From Bacteroidia bacterium (GTDB lineage Bacteria; Bacteroidota; Bacteroidia; AKYH767-A; OLB10), in NCBI GenBank assembly GCA_020847635.1, contig JADLBQ010000031.1, positions 1 through 52,709 on the forward strand: 52,709 nt of DNA, read 5' to 3'. Shown here one piece after another: positions 24,356 through 33,643 of the stretch. Under the pieces are notes generated by a model. The model saw only the letters and a list, made by a program, of their open reading frames with translations. It ran no database searches and was not told the origin of the DNA. How positions within the stretch are numbered: position 1 is the first letter of the stretch; the number at the start of each line of letters is the position of its first letter. A program made the translations under genes and the position numbers.

Positions 24356-26074
24356 ATGGCACAGGCAAAAACCGAGACTGGGCACCCCCGTGGTTTATAT
24401 GTTTTGTTTTTCACAGAAATGTGGGAGCGATTCTCATATTATGGGATGCGTGCTATTTTTATTTTATTTCTGACTAAAGCATTAGTCCTATCTGAGAAGG
24501 ACGCCTCCAACATTTATGGAAGCTACACTGGTCTTGTTTATCTGACTCCATTGTTGGGAGGGTATATCAGCGATAAATTCTGGGGAAACCGCAGAAGTAT
24601 TCTTGTGGGTGGTATCCTGATGGCTATCGGGCAGTTTCTGATGTTTATGAGTGGCAGTTTGATAATTGGTCCGGCAGGCAGCATCCCTTCTCCTATGTCA
24701 CTCAATTATATGTGGGCAGGACTTACTTTTTTAATAATAGGAAATGGATTTTTTAAGCCAAATATTTCAACCATGGTGGGCCAGCTCTATCCAGAAGGTG
24801 ACAGCCGGATTGACAGTGCTTTTACAATTTTTTATATGGGAATCAATCTGGGTGCATTCTTTTCTCCGCTCATCTGTGGCAGCTTGGGAGATACAGGCAA
24901 TGTTGAAGACTTCAAATATGGTTTTTTAGCTGCTTCAATAGGGATGGTCATTAGCGTAATTTCTTTTGAAATAATGAAAAATAAGCATTTGAGAGATTCT
25001 CACGGGAATCCTATTGGAATGCCTAAGCAAAAAATGGATTTAAAAACCTATGCGATTATCATAGGAACTATGATTGCCATTTTTGGATTAATGAATTTTA
25101 AAAATTTTACCGGACTTGATAATGATATTATTGGATATCTTATTTATGCCTCATTTATCATTATGCCAGCAATAATATTGAGCGATAAGAAACTTACAAA
25201 AATTGAACGTGAACGGATAATTGTAGTTTTTATCCTTGCATTCTTCGTAATATTCTTTTGGGCATGCTTTGAACAGGCAGGTGCTTCACTTACCATTTTT
25301 GCAGATAAGAATGTTGACAGAAATATTGTTATCAATATTAATAAGTATCTTATTCTTGGAGTTAGTGCAGTAGTAACCTATTTTCTTTCAGGTTTCTTGG
25401 CTTGGTTTTTTAATTGGACAAAAACAGTAAAGTGGATTGTAACAATTGTTGTTATTGGACTTCTGACCATATTAACAGTAACCGATCAAATCCATAATTT
25501 GCATTTCGATGAATTCCCGGCTTCCTGGTTCCAATCGGTTAATCCACTAGCAATTATTTTACTGGCTCCGCTGTTTACCATGCTTTGGGGACAGCTCTCA
25601 AAAAAGAACCTAGAGCCACCTTCACCCCTGAAAATGGTGATGGGTCTTGCTTTAATAGCTGTTGGCTATGTAATTATTGCTTATGCAGTTCATGGAGTCA
25701 ATTCATCAACTAAAATTGCAATGTTTTGGCTAATTGCCTTGTATGTTGTTCATACGATGGGCGAACTGTGTCTGTCTCCGATTGGTCTGAGCCTGGTGAG
25801 TAAGCTGGCACCTTTACGTCTATCATCCTTATTGATGGGTACCTGGTTTCTGGCTAATGCAGCTGCAAATAAGTTTGCCGGCACTTTGAGTGCATTAATA
25901 CCACCCGACACCAGCGAAGTTGCAGTTGAGGCAAAAATGCCTTCAATTTTCGGAATTGAAATTTCAGATCTGTTTGTGTTCTTCTGTGTTTTTATTGTCT
26001 TAAGCGGTGCAGGTGCGCTAGTCTTGTTGGCTATTTACCGTAAATTGCTAAAAATGATGCATGGAGTTCGCTAA
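24356..26074 (+). CDS. Proton-dependent oligopeptide transporter (POT/PTR family MFS)
   Basis: 572 residues with about 14 membrane spans, the usual size for bacterial POT proteins with the extra helix pair. The first helix carries the family motif EMWERFSYYGMRA (ExxERFxYYG), essential for proton coupling and peptide binding. GNGFFKPNISTMVGQLY and FYMGINLGAFFSPL are the PTR2 signatures. FWACFEQAG lies in the helix-7 region. It imports di- and tripeptides across the inner membrane with protons. It is monocistronic, with its own promoter candidate. Confidence 0.93.
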   Translation: MAQAKTETGHPRGLYVLFFTEMWERFSYYGMRAIFILFLTKALVLSEKDASNIYGSYTGLVYLTPLLGGYISDKFWGNRRSILVGGILMAIGQFLMFMSGSLIIGPAGSIPSPMSLNYMWAGLTFLIIGNGFFKPNISTMVGQLYPEGDSRIDSAFTIFYMGINLGAFFSPLICGSLGDTGNVEDFKYGFLAASIGMVISVISFEIMKNKHLRDSHGNPIGMPKQKMDLKTYAIIIGTMIAIFGLMNFKNFTGLDNDIIGYLIYASFIIMPAIILSDKKLTKIERERIIVVFILAFFVIFFWACFEQAGASLTIFADKNVDRNIVININKYLILGVSAVVTYFLSGFLAWFFNWTKTVKWIVTIVVIGLLTILTVTDQIHNLHFDEFPASWFQSVNPLAIILLAPLFTMLWGQLSKKNLEPPSPLKMVMGLALIAVGYVIIAYAVHGVNSSTKIAMFWLIALYVVHTMGELCLSPIGLSLVSKLAPLRLSSLLMGTWFLANAAANKFAGTLSALIPPDTSEVAVEAKMPSIFGIEISDLFVFFCVFIVLSGAGALVLLAIYRKLLKMMHGVR

Positions 26075-26210
26075 AGCAGAACAGTTAAGTGAGCCTCTTT
26101 CGGGAGTTCATATTACAAGAAAGTAAAGGATATTTAATTTTTAGAATTATACCGGAAAATCCATAGGAACGGATGTACAGATTATTTTCAAAGTACTCAT
26201 TATTTCAGGA

Positions 26211-27842
26211 ATGAAAAGAATTGTTTTGTTTTTCCTGAGTGTACTACCAATATATGGGTTACTTGCCTGGTCAAACGGGCAGGAAAGAATTTTTTTTACT
26301 CAAGGGAGTACTCTGGTTAAAGGAATTATCCGCACCTATGATGGGGGTTATGCACTTGCAGGATCAGTTGATTCCACTGGGTTTGGTGACTCTGACTTCT
26401 TTCTGATAAAACTGGATTCTGCTTTTCAGCCGATATGGGCCTTTAATTATGGCAGTAAGCAGGATGAGACGTGTTTTACTTTAAAGCAAGCCGTTGACAG
26501 TGGATTTATACTTGCCGGTTATTCAACTAGTTTTGGCAATGGGAGCAAAGATGCGTTCATCATTAAAACGAATTATAACGGAGTTCCCGAGTGGAGCAGG
26601 GTAATTAATGGAAATCTGGAAGACCGGTTTACTGGATGTGAACCTCAACCGGACGGAACGATCCTTTGCATAGGGAATACCAAAAGTGCTGGAGCCGGTG
26701 ATGATGATATACTGATTGTAAAGTTCGATTCATTTGGAGATACCCTTTGGACACGAATGTTTGGAGGTCCGGTTTATGATGCTGGTATTTCTGTTACCAG
26801 TCTTTCTGGTGGAGGTTATGTGATGAGTGGCCGCGTTTATTCATTCGGAAATGGTTTGCGAGATGCCTGTTTGTTAAAGACAGATGATAATGGGAATCTT
26901 CAATGGTTTCGTACCTATGGAGGGCCGAATACTGATGAAGGTATGATTGTAAAGCAGACTAGTGACTGTGGATTCTTAATGTCAGGCGCTTCAGAATCAT
27001 TTTCAGCTTCCGGTAAATATGATGTATATGTTGTACGGACTGACTCACTTGGTGGATTACTCTGGAGCCGGGCTTATGGTGGAGATGAAATTGAAGGTAC
27101 TTATGATTTTATTGAGAATGCAGATGGCGGATTTACAATTTTAGGTTTTTCTGAAAGCTTTGGTTCAAACAGAAGTCTGGTAAATCAAAATACAGTTCTT
27201 GGAGATGACGATGCAGATGTTTTCCTGATTCGAATTAACTCACAAGGGGATACACTCTGGACAAGAACTCTCGGAGGAGCATTATTTGATGAAGCATATT
27301 CTTTAATTCCTGCAGACTCTGCAAGCTTAATAATCGGAGCTTATTCCCGAAGTTTTAGTACTGGTGGCCATTACGATGCATATGTTCTGATCGTGGATAG
27401 TACAGGGGTAAGTCATTGTAATACGGGCTATCAGCAAACTCAGGTTATTTATCCTGTAACAATTCCAATGATACATACTCCATCAGTGGCTTCAGGAATT
27501 TCAGTTCTTAATCCGGTTGTTCAATCTGCAGGTTTAGTTTATCATGCAACAGATCCTTGTCTTTATTCCTCTGTTCACATAGTCGTTTCAGGTCAGCATC
27601 CGGTTCTTTTAATTCAGAATCCATTTGGGGATGCTATCAACTTAAAATTCAACTCTTCGGATGATTTTAAGAATCTTCTGGTTAGAATTTGTGATATGAA
27701 TGGAAGCAAGGTAGCTGAAATTAAAAGAGTACATGAACCGTTGCTGAGGATTAATACACAGTCATTCAAGGCAGGTGTTTATATTATTGAAATAACCGGG
27801 GACAGGATTAATGAAAAAATAAAGGCAGTTAAGACTTACTGA
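26211..27842 (+). CDS. T9SS-exported protein with seven propeller-like repeats
   Basis: 543 residues. A signal peptide of about 24 residues is followed by seven repeats of ~50 residues (about 40-400) with the pattern DGGY-x-LAG-x-S-x-SFG-x-G-x-D-x-x-L-I-K-x-D-x-G-x-x-x-W-x-x-x-YGG. Seven such units are consistent with one seven-bladed beta-propeller. The C-terminal ~80 residues look like a type A T9SS sorting domain (VRICDMNGSKVAEI, FKAGVYIIEI), although the usual YPNP start is replaced by QNPF. No enzyme motif is seen, so a binding or scaffold role is most likely. It ends 11 bases before the 3' end of a convergent gene. Confidence 0.75.
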   Translation: MKRIVLFFLSVLPIYGLLAWSNGQERIFFTQGSTLVKGIIRTYDGGYALAGSVDSTGFGDSDFFLIKLDSAFQPIWAFNYGSKQDETCFTLKQAVDSGFILAGYSTSFGNGSKDAFIIKTNYNGVPEWSRVINGNLEDRFTGCEPQPDGTILCIGNTKSAGAGDDDILIVKFDSFGDTLWTRMFGGPVYDAGISVTSLSGGGYVMSGRVYSFGNGLRDACLLKTDDNGNLQWFRTYGGPNTDEGMIVKQTSDCGFLMSGASESFSASGKYDVYVVRTDSLGGLLWSRAYGGDEIEGTYDFIENADGGFTILGFSESFGSNRSLVNQNTVLGDDDADVFLIRINSQGDTLWTRTLGGALFDEAYSLIPADSASLIIGAYSRSFSTGGHYDAYVLIVDSTGVSHCNTGYQQTQVIYPVTIPMIHTPSVASGISVLNPVVQSAGLVYHATDPCLYSSVHIVVSGQHPVLLIQNPFGDAINLKFNSSDDFKNLLVRICDMNGSKVAEIKRVHEPLLRINTQSFKAGVYIIEITGDRINEKIKAVKTY

Positions 27843-27853
27843 ATAAACCTCTT

Positions 27854-29011
27854 TTAATCCTTATCTCTTAAGTGAAAAGATGCAAAATTCGGGTAATGAT
27901 CAGAAAGTTTTTTATAAATAGTTTTCTGGCTTATGCAACTTAATTCATGAGAATAGAAAATGTAATCAATTCGAAATGCAGGGAAGGGGCCGGCATAACT
28001 AATACCAACACCATGACCTTTTGCAAGAAAACTGTCATGGAGTCGGTTGCTTATCATTCTGTAAGCCCATGATGAGGGTGTGTCATTAAAATCGCAGCAC
28101 AAGATCACCGGAATCATTTTGTGGTGGAGTTCAGTAGCTATTTTTTGAATTTGTAAAGTCCGGATCAGATAGGCCAGTTTCATCCTGCTGATCAACGCCT
28201 TTATACTTTTTAGCTCCTGCTCATTCATAGCGATTCGATTATCTACAACCATTGCATACTCCCCGGATCTGAACATGAAAGACTGAAAATGAATATTGTA
28301 AATCCGAATGGTTTCACCTTTGAAGTTTATGTCAGCTTGTAAACAAAGATTAATGTTATGTCTTTCTTTCATATTGCCAGGCTTGTGAATGGGTATTTCG
28401 GTTGAATTTACAATCGGGTAACGGCTGAATATGGCCATTCCAAAATGATAAATCTTTTTCAATTGAACGGGAGTTCTCACAAAATGAAACTTATAGCCTA
28501 ATGAGTCTGTCATCATTTGAATAGTCCGGTATTTACCGGTGTCACAATGAAAAAACTCCTGAAAGCAAACAACATCAGGATTAAGCTCACTGATTAGCCT
28601 GAAAATGTCCTGCCGTGCAGTTGAGGTTCCATAATAATTCCCTTTCCAGTTATAAAAATCAAAATTTCTGACATTAAAGGACATAACGGATAGTGTGTTT
28701 TCATCCTTTTTAAAGTTTTCTTTTTTGTTCCATGCCCATTGATTTCCGGCTGTGTTAAATCCAATTAGTAGAACCAACAGATGGAGTAGTACAGGCCATT
28801 TCTTTTTGAAGAACCAGATAACCAAAAATAGCAGATTGATCAGGTATATAAATGGGAAAGCAATTCCGATTAATGCTATCATCCATGACTTTGCCGGTGA
28901 TATATATGCTGCAAGTGAAGAGATAAATCCAAGTGTAAATATGATTACGGACACAAGTAACAGTATCCATTCAAAAGGAGAAAGTCTTCTGTTCTTATTC
29001 AAAATCATCAT
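27854..29011 (-). CDS. Membrane-anchored endonuclease/exonuclease/phosphatase (EEP) family protein
   Basis: 385 residues. Three hydrophobic segments in the first ~90 residues anchor the protein. The EEP domain follows with its motifs in order: SVMSFNVRNF, DVVCFQEFF (metal Glu), YNIHFQS, CCDFNDTPSSWAYR (Asp/Asn pair), RIDYIFYS and the C-terminal SDHYPNFASF (catalytic Asp-His). It is an active-looking metal-dependent phosphoesterase; substrate (nucleic acid, inositol phosphate or lipid head group) unknown. The catalytic domain's side of the membrane depends on topology. The start overlaps the end of the NamZ-like gene by 17 bases, so they are co-transcribed. Confidence 0.85.
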   Translation of the reverse strand: MMILNKNRRLSPFEWILLLVSVIIFTLGFISSLAAYISPAKSWMIALIGIAFPFIYLINLLFLVIWFFKKKWPVLLHLLVLLIGFNTAGNQWAWNKKENFKKDENTLSVMSFNVRNFDFYNWKGNYYGTSTARQDIFRLISELNPDVVCFQEFFHCDTGKYRTIQMMTDSLGYKFHFVRTPVQLKKIYHFGMAIFSRYPIVNSTEIPIHKPGNMKERHNINLCLQADINFKGETIRIYNIHFQSFMFRSGEYAMVVDNRIAMNEQELKSIKALISRMKLAYLIRTLQIQKIATELHHKMIPVILCCDFNDTPSSWAYRMISNRLHDSFLAKGHGVGISYAGPFPAFRIDYIFYSHELSCISQKTIYKKLSDHYPNFASFHLRDKD

Positions 29012-30218
29012 AAAGCAGATACTTCCCCCTGATTCTCTTAAATTGCTGAATATCGTTTTGCCAGGATTTCTTTATCCCGGATTCCGGAACTCCTGATTTA
29101 ATCTGGTTCATCAGAAGGTCATTTCCCGCCAGTTTGTTGAAGAAGGAATTAAAAAAGGTATTCTTATCCGGCCAGTCATGATACATATTGATAAGCCAGA
29201 ATAAATAGATACCACGATAATTTCTTATGAATTCTGTTCCAAAATATCTCAGATCAATTCCACTGCACTTCTGATTTTCAAACGGTGGATGATTAACTAC
29301 ACCCGGAGTACTTACAGGAGTAAATTCAATATCCCCTTCCTTAAATTCCGGAAAGCCGATGACCTGAAAGGGAAATGCTGTTCCCCTGCCAATGCTAATA
29401 GCTGTTCCTTCAAAAAAGCACAGGCTCGGGTAGAGGTAAATGCTGGCCATATTCGGAAGATTTGGAGAAGGTTTAACCGGTAGAGAATAGCTGGTATTGT
29501 GGTCATAATTTCCGCACGGAATGACTTTGAGCTCACAATGGATACCGTTTTTTAACCATCCTTCCCCATTGACCATCTGAGCATATTCGCCAATTGTCAT
29601 ACCATATACAACCGGAATCGGATGCATTCCTACAAAGGATTCAAATCCCGGTTTCAATACAGGGCCGTCAATATAATAGCCATTCGGATTTGGCCTGTCT
29701 AATACTAACACCTGAATTTTGGCTTCGGCACATGCTTCCATAACTAATGATAAAGTACTGATGTAGGTATAGAAGCGAGTTCCGACATCCTGAATATCGA
29801 ACACAACAATATCAATTCCGGTAAGATCACCTGGCACTGGTTTCTTTTTCTGCCCGTAGAGAGAAATTACCGGAAGTTTCGTCTTTTGGTCTTTGCCATC
29901 TATAATGGCTTCACCGGCATCGGCTTCACCCCGGAATCCATGTTCAGGTGCAAAAATCCGTTGTATTTTAATTCCCATAGCAAGCAGAGAATCAATGAGA
30001 TGTGTTTTGGCAATCAAGGAGGTTTGATTTACAACTAATGCTATGGTTTTACCTCTGATAAGGGGTAAATACAATTCTGTTCTGTCTGCTCCGGTTTTTA
30101 CTACCTGTTCTTTTAAAGATTCGTGCAACTGAACGGTATCGGTTATGATAGATTGACTTTTACTGCGATCCCATATACAAATCAAAGCCAATATTAAAAG
30201 TAGTCTTTGAATGTTCAT
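28995..30218 (-). CDS. DUF1343 / NamZ-type exo-beta-N-acetylmuramidase (GH171)
   Basis: 407 residues with a short signal peptide (LLLILALICIW). The family's conserved Glu-His pair is at 92-93 in FAPEHGFRGEADAG. Other signatures are VVFDIQDVGTRFYTY, LDRPNPNG and PSPNLPNM. The family releases N-acetylmuramic acid from the non-reducing end of peptidoglycan fragments, in the periplasm, so the likely role is cell-wall recycling. Its ATG lies only 4 nt after a perfect TAnnTTTG element. The following EEP gene overlaps it by 17 bases. Confidence 0.9.
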   Translation of the reverse strand: MNIQRLLLILALICIWDRSKSQSIITDTVQLHESLKEQVVKTGADRTELYLPLIRGKTIALVVNQTSLIAKTHLIDSLLAMGIKIQRIFAPEHGFRGEADAGEAIIDGKDQKTKLPVISLYGQKKKPVPGDLTGIDIVVFDIQDVGTRFYTYISTLSLVMEACAEAKIQVLVLDRPNPNGYYIDGPVLKPGFESFVGMHPIPVVYGMTIGEYAQMVNGEGWLKNGIHCELKVIPCGNYDHNTSYSLPVKPSPNLPNMASIYLYPSLCFFEGTAISIGRGTAFPFQVIGFPEFKEGDIEFTPVSTPGVVNHPPFENQKCSGIDLRYFGTEFIRNYRGIYLFWLINMYHDWPDKNTFFNSFFNKLAGNDLLMNQIKSGVPESGIKKSWQNDIQQFKRIRGKYLLYDDFE

Positions 30219-30222
30219 TTTG

Positions 30223-30230
30223 CAAAACTA
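30223..30230 (-). promoter_or_regulatory. -7 element 4 nt before the NamZ-type gene
   Basis: Read on the minus strand: TAGTTTTG, then CAAA, then ATG. It matches TAnnTTTG exactly, but no TTG is found at the expected upstream distance. If the Bacteroidota spacing holds, transcription would start at or next to the A of the ATG. Confidence 0.4.
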
Positions 30231-30319
30231 TTCAGAATTAGAGCATGAAAAACCGGATAGTTAGTTTTGAACTAACAATTATAAATTTGTTGTCTTAAGT
30301 ATGTATAGTGTGGAAAAAC

Positions 30320-31102
30320 TTATTTTAAGGAAATGGTAAATCCTTTTTCATCAGCTTCAAAAATCTTATCAAAAAATAAAAATCCTGATTTTGCGGTGGT
30401 AAACTTAACCTCTTCTTCAACCGGGTTAAATGCGTCTGCATCAAAGGAAATAATCATTCCATTTTTTACATAGCTTATCCTGTTATCGGCTACCGTAAAG
30501 TTTCCTGATTCATTACATGGAACGGTCTTCAGGTAATTACTGAATCTGTCAAATACATGTATTCCTTCGGGCGGATTGCTGATGTAGATATTGCTTTCGG
30601 TCTCCATCATCATTACTGGTTCAAACCGTGAAATACCGGGAAGATTCAACTCAATATCAGCATCCTTCACAAGATTAAAATTAAATCGGATTAGTTTACG
30701 CTGAGCCTGGTCGTATAACCTGAAACCGTCATTTCTTGAGTTACACACCACGGCTGGCAGTAATACACCTACCTGCTTTAAATCAATACTCGTTTGAAGA
30801 TGTAGCTTATCGTCAAAAATAAAAATGGTATTTTGCCCTTTTGAGAAAGCAAGTAGTTTTAATGGATTACTGGCATCTAATGACTGGATTCCACCAGCTA
30901 CCTTACCTGTGAATGAATTGGTTTGCCTGCAGGAATCATTAAAGCTAAATATCCCATCATTGTTAAGAATTAAAATGTTGCCGATTCGGTTGGTATAGAT
31001 CTGAGTAACTGGAATTTGAGCCGAACAGAGAATCTTTTGTGAAAAACCGGTTGCCGGATTAGTGATTAAAAGAATCAGAAAAGCAATACCAGTTTGCCTC
31101 AT
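30320..31102 (-). CDS. Exported protein of unknown function, beta-propeller-like
   Basis: 260 residues. The N-terminal hydrophobic segment (GIAFLILLITNPATGFSQ) is a signal peptide. The rest is all-beta in character, with short repeated strand patterns such as LLAFSKGQNTIFIFDD, FRLYDQAQRKLIRFNF and GIHVFDRFSNYLKTV, resembling a small propeller of NHL/WD-like blades. No catalytic motif is seen and no named family is recognised. Its ATG overlaps the GH3 gene's stop by 4 bases (ATGA), so it is translated together with the GH3 enzyme. Confidence 0.6.
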   Translation of the reverse strand: MRQTGIAFLILLITNPATGFSQKILCSAQIPVTQIYTNRIGNILILNNDGIFSFNDSCRQTNSFTGKVAGGIQSLDASNPLKLLAFSKGQNTIFIFDDKLHLQTSIDLKQVGVLLPAVVCNSRNDGFRLYDQAQRKLIRFNFNLVKDADIELNLPGISRFEPVMMMETESNIYISNPPEGIHVFDRFSNYLKTVPCNESGNFTVADNRISYVKNGMIISFDADAFNPVEEEVKFTTAKSGFLFFDKIFEADEKGFTISLK

Positions 31103-32628
31103 ATCCCTGAAACTTGACTTAAAATCTCATCTGCATACTTGCGGTGATTTGCCAGGCGTGGCACTTTATGTTGACCGCCTAATTTATTTCTTGATTTCAT
31201 CCATTGGTAAAACGTTCCTTTTCGCAATACACGGATAACCGGTTTATGGAGAGCCATATTATTATACCGTTTGGCTTCGTAATCGCTGTTATGCTTCTTT
31301 AGAGCATCATCAAGATAAGTTGTAAAATCATTGATGTTCATCGGTGACTGCTCAAATTCAATCAGCCATTCATGGGAACCACCAGATGAATTTTCAAAAA
31401 AGAGCGGTGAGACTGTATATTCAGAAACCACAGCTCCGCTTAGCAGACAAGCTTCTGCAATTGCCCTTTCAGCATTAGAAATCATTAACTCTTCGCCAAA
31501 GGCATTAATGTACTGAGCTGTTCGGCCGGTTATTTTTATTCTGAATGGATTAAGAGAAGTGAATTGAATGGTGTCACCTATTTTATATCTCCATAAACCG
31601 GCATTGGTTGTGATCAGAATGGCATAATTAATTCCGGTTTTAACTTCTGAAAGGGGAATTGCCTTACCGAGTAATTCACCGCTGCTGTTAACAGGTATAA
31701 ATTCATAGAATATTCCATAATCCAGCATGAGCAGCATTTCATCCGAGTTATTTTGATCCTGGATTCCAAAAAATCCTTCTGAAGCATTATACGTCTCATA
31801 ATATTTCATAGAGGATGCTGGGAATAAATTTCTGAACTGATTTTTATAAGGTTCAAAATTGACAGCTCCATGAACAAACAATTCAAGATTTGGCCATACT
31901 TCATGGATGTTGTTAGTGCCGGTAATTTCAAGAATTTTGTTCATCAGCACCAGAGTCCAGGAAGGTACCCCTGAAATATTTGTAACATCCTCATGAATAG
32001 TTGACAAGGCCATCTTTTCAATTTTGTTTTCCCATTGATCCATCAATGCAATGGTCATATCCGGAGTTCTGAAAAGCTGTATCCAATAAGGCAGATTCTG
32101 AATAAGGATAGCACTCAGATCTCCGTAAAAGGAGTCGTTGTAAGTGTCGGTATTCAGTGAATTAATTTTGTGACTGCCTCCCAATGAGAGTAATTTGCCG
32201 TTGAAGAGTTTTGAATCGGGATTATTGTTGATATAGATGGCAAGTAAATCCTTACCACCTTTAAAGTGACATTCTTCCAATGCTTCATTGGATACAGGGA
32301 TAAACTTGCTTTTGTCATTTGTTGTACCCGAAGATTTGGCAAACCATTTAATTTCACCAGGCCAGAGTAAATCTTTTTCACCTTGCCTGAGCCTTAAAAT
32401 AAAAGGTTTTAAACTGTCATAATCTTGAACAGGCACCCGCTCACGAAAATGTTCATAGTTCTTTATTGAAGCAAATCCAAAGGATTTACCCCATTCAGTG
32501 TATGCAGCTGAATAGACGAGCCGGCTCAGCCATTCACGCTGAACTTCATGCGGATATCTGATAAATAATTCCATCTGATGGATTCTCTTTTTCATAATCC
32601 ACGACATGAAGGAATTCAATATCGGCAT
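31099..32628 (-). CDS. GH3 auxin-responsive-promoter family acyl-adenylate/amide synthetase
   Basis: 509 residues, full length for the bacterial GH3 family within the ANL superfamily. The ATP-binding P-loop motif is KSSGTTNDKSKFIPVS (98-113). ETYNASEGFFGIQ is the second adenylation motif, and LWRYKIGDTIQF with the C-terminal ITGRTAQYINAFGEEL closes the site. The family couples an adenylated carboxylic acid to an amino acid or another amine; the substrate of bacterial members is mostly unknown. It is cytosolic. It is coupled by a 4-base overlap to an exported propeller-like protein. Confidence 0.88.
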   Translation of the reverse strand: MPILNSFMSWIMKKRIHQMELFIRYPHEVQREWLSRLVYSAAYTEWGKSFGFASIKNYEHFRERVPVQDYDSLKPFILRLRQGEKDLLWPGEIKWFAKSSGTTNDKSKFIPVSNEALEECHFKGGKDLLAIYINNNPDSKLFNGKLLSLGGSHKINSLNTDTYNDSFYGDLSAILIQNLPYWIQLFRTPDMTIALMDQWENKIEKMALSTIHEDVTNISGVPSWTLVLMNKILEITGTNNIHEVWPNLELFVHGAVNFEPYKNQFRNLFPASSMKYYETYNASEGFFGIQDQNNSDEMLLMLDYGIFYEFIPVNSSGELLGKAIPLSEVKTGINYAILITTNAGLWRYKIGDTIQFTSLNPFRIKITGRTAQYINAFGEELMISNAERAIAEACLLSGAVVSEYTVSPLFFENSSGGSHEWLIEFEQSPMNINDFTTYLDDALKKHNSDYEAKRYNNMALHKPVIRVLRKGTFYQWMKSRNKLGGQHKVPRLANHRKYADEILSQVSGI

Positions 32629-32696
32629 ACTAAATTAATTTAGATGGCATAAAATTAATGAAAAAATAAAGTAGAATGATAATAATTTAGTTCTGA

Positions 32697-33170
32697 TTAA
32701 TATTCCGTCTTATCAATTTTATTAATCCATTCTCTAAAAATATCACGTGCATGTTCAAGCTTTAATTGTACAAACGGAATGACTCTTTTTTCAGTAGCTA
32801 CTGGAATTTCCCGATAAATAAATTCATCATCAAAACCGGCATAAGCAGCATCTTTACGGGAACTGGCATAATAGATCCTGTCTGGACGTGCCCAATAAAT
32901 CGCTCCCAGACACATTGGACACGGTTCACAAGACGTATAAAGCGTACAGCCGGTTAATTGAAATGATTGTAACTTCTGGCAGGCCTGCCGGATGGCTGTT
33001 ATTTCTGCATGAGCAGTCGGATCCAGCGATGACAATACCGAGTTATATCCCGAAGCTATTATTTGATGGTCTTTAACAATGACACATCCAAAAGGTCCCC
33101 CTTGATTTTCATTCATACCCTGACGTGCAAGCCGAATGGCCTCCAGCATAAATTCTTCATGTTGGCTCAT
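32697..33170 (-). CDS. Nucleoside/guanine deaminase, CDA fold
   Basis: 157 residues. The zinc site is His54-Ala-Glu56 (HAEITAIR) and PCPMC (Cys84, Cys87), with Glu56 the proton shuttle. The C-terminal part, SSRKDAAYAGFDDEFIYREI, fits the guanine deaminase subgroup better than the tRNA adenosine deaminase TadA, because of the FDD-FIY segment. It would convert guanine to xanthine in purine salvage, in the cytosol. It lies 2 bases after the osmC gene stop and is probably co-transcribed with it. Confidence 0.85.
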   Translation of the reverse strand: MSQHEEFMLEAIRLARQGMNENQGGPFGCVIVKDHQIIASGYNSVLSSLDPTAHAEITAIRQACQKLQSFQLTGCTLYTSCEPCPMCLGAIYWARPDRIYYASSRKDAAYAGFDDEFIYREIPVATEKRVIPFVQLKLEHARDIFREWINKIDKTEY

Positions 33171-33172
33171 AA

Positions 33173-33580
33173 CTAATGATAGTTAAAAATCATTGTTTGT
33201 TTCACTGCCTCGTTCAGGCTTAATGCAACCGGGCAGGTATGTGCAGTCTCTTCAAGTAACTCTTTTTGTTCTGCTGTAAAGTTTGAAAACGGGAAGTCAA
33301 TTTCAATTACAACTTCTGCTACTCTGCGTGGACTGGAAGTCATTATCTTTTTAACATCTGCAATGGTTCCTTCAATATCAAAACCTTTCAGGCGGGCTTT
33401 AATACTCATGGTTGTAATCATACAGGTTGCCAGGGCAACTGCCAATAAATCAGTAGGAGAGAAGGATTCGCCTTTTCCCATATTATCGGTTGGGGCATCG
33501 GTATATATTTTCGTTAGTGAAGGCACATGAATGACTTCAGTTCTAAGTTCACCCGGGTAATGAATTTTAAAGTGTGGCAT
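33173..33580 (-). CDS. OsmC/Ohr family peroxiredoxin-like protein
   Basis: 135 residues. The two family cysteines are Cys53 (ALATCMIT) and Cys116 (AHTCPVALSL), as in OsmC-type thiol peroxidases, and SPTDLLAVALATC is the signature helix. It reduces organic hydroperoxides in the cytosol. The ATG is 4 nt downstream of a perfect TAnnTTTG element on the minus strand, and the gene is divergent from an exported-protein gene 63 bp away. Confidence 0.88.
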   Translation of the reverse strand: MPHFKIHYPGELRTEVIHVPSLTKIYTDAPTDNMGKGESFSPTDLLAVALATCMITTMSIKARLKGFDIEGTIADVKKIMTSSPRRVAEVVIEIDFPFSNFTAEQKELLEETAHTCPVALSLNEAVKQTMIFNYH

Positions 33581-33584
33581 GTGC

Positions 33585-33592
33585 CAAAGTTA
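33585..33592 (-). promoter_or_regulatory. -7 element 4 nt before the OsmC gene
   Basis: Minus-strand TAACTTTG, then GCAC, then ATG. Exact match to TAnnTTTG; no upstream TTG at 19-20 nt. The predicted start of transcription falls on or beside the start codon. Confidence 0.4.
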
Positions 33593-33603
33593 CAATTTTC
33601 ATG

Positions 33604-33633
33604 TTTGGTGCTTTGAAGTCTTTCATACCTTTG
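33604..33633 (+). promoter_or_regulatory. Promoter of the 33.6-kb exported-protein gene, very short leader
   Basis: TTTG (33604-33607), 18 nt, then TACCTTTG (33626-33633), a full match to both Bacteroidota elements. Only 10 nt separate the -7 element from the ATG at 33644, so the leader would be about 5 nt. Confidence 0.5.
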
Positions 33634-33643
33634 GGCTGGGTTT

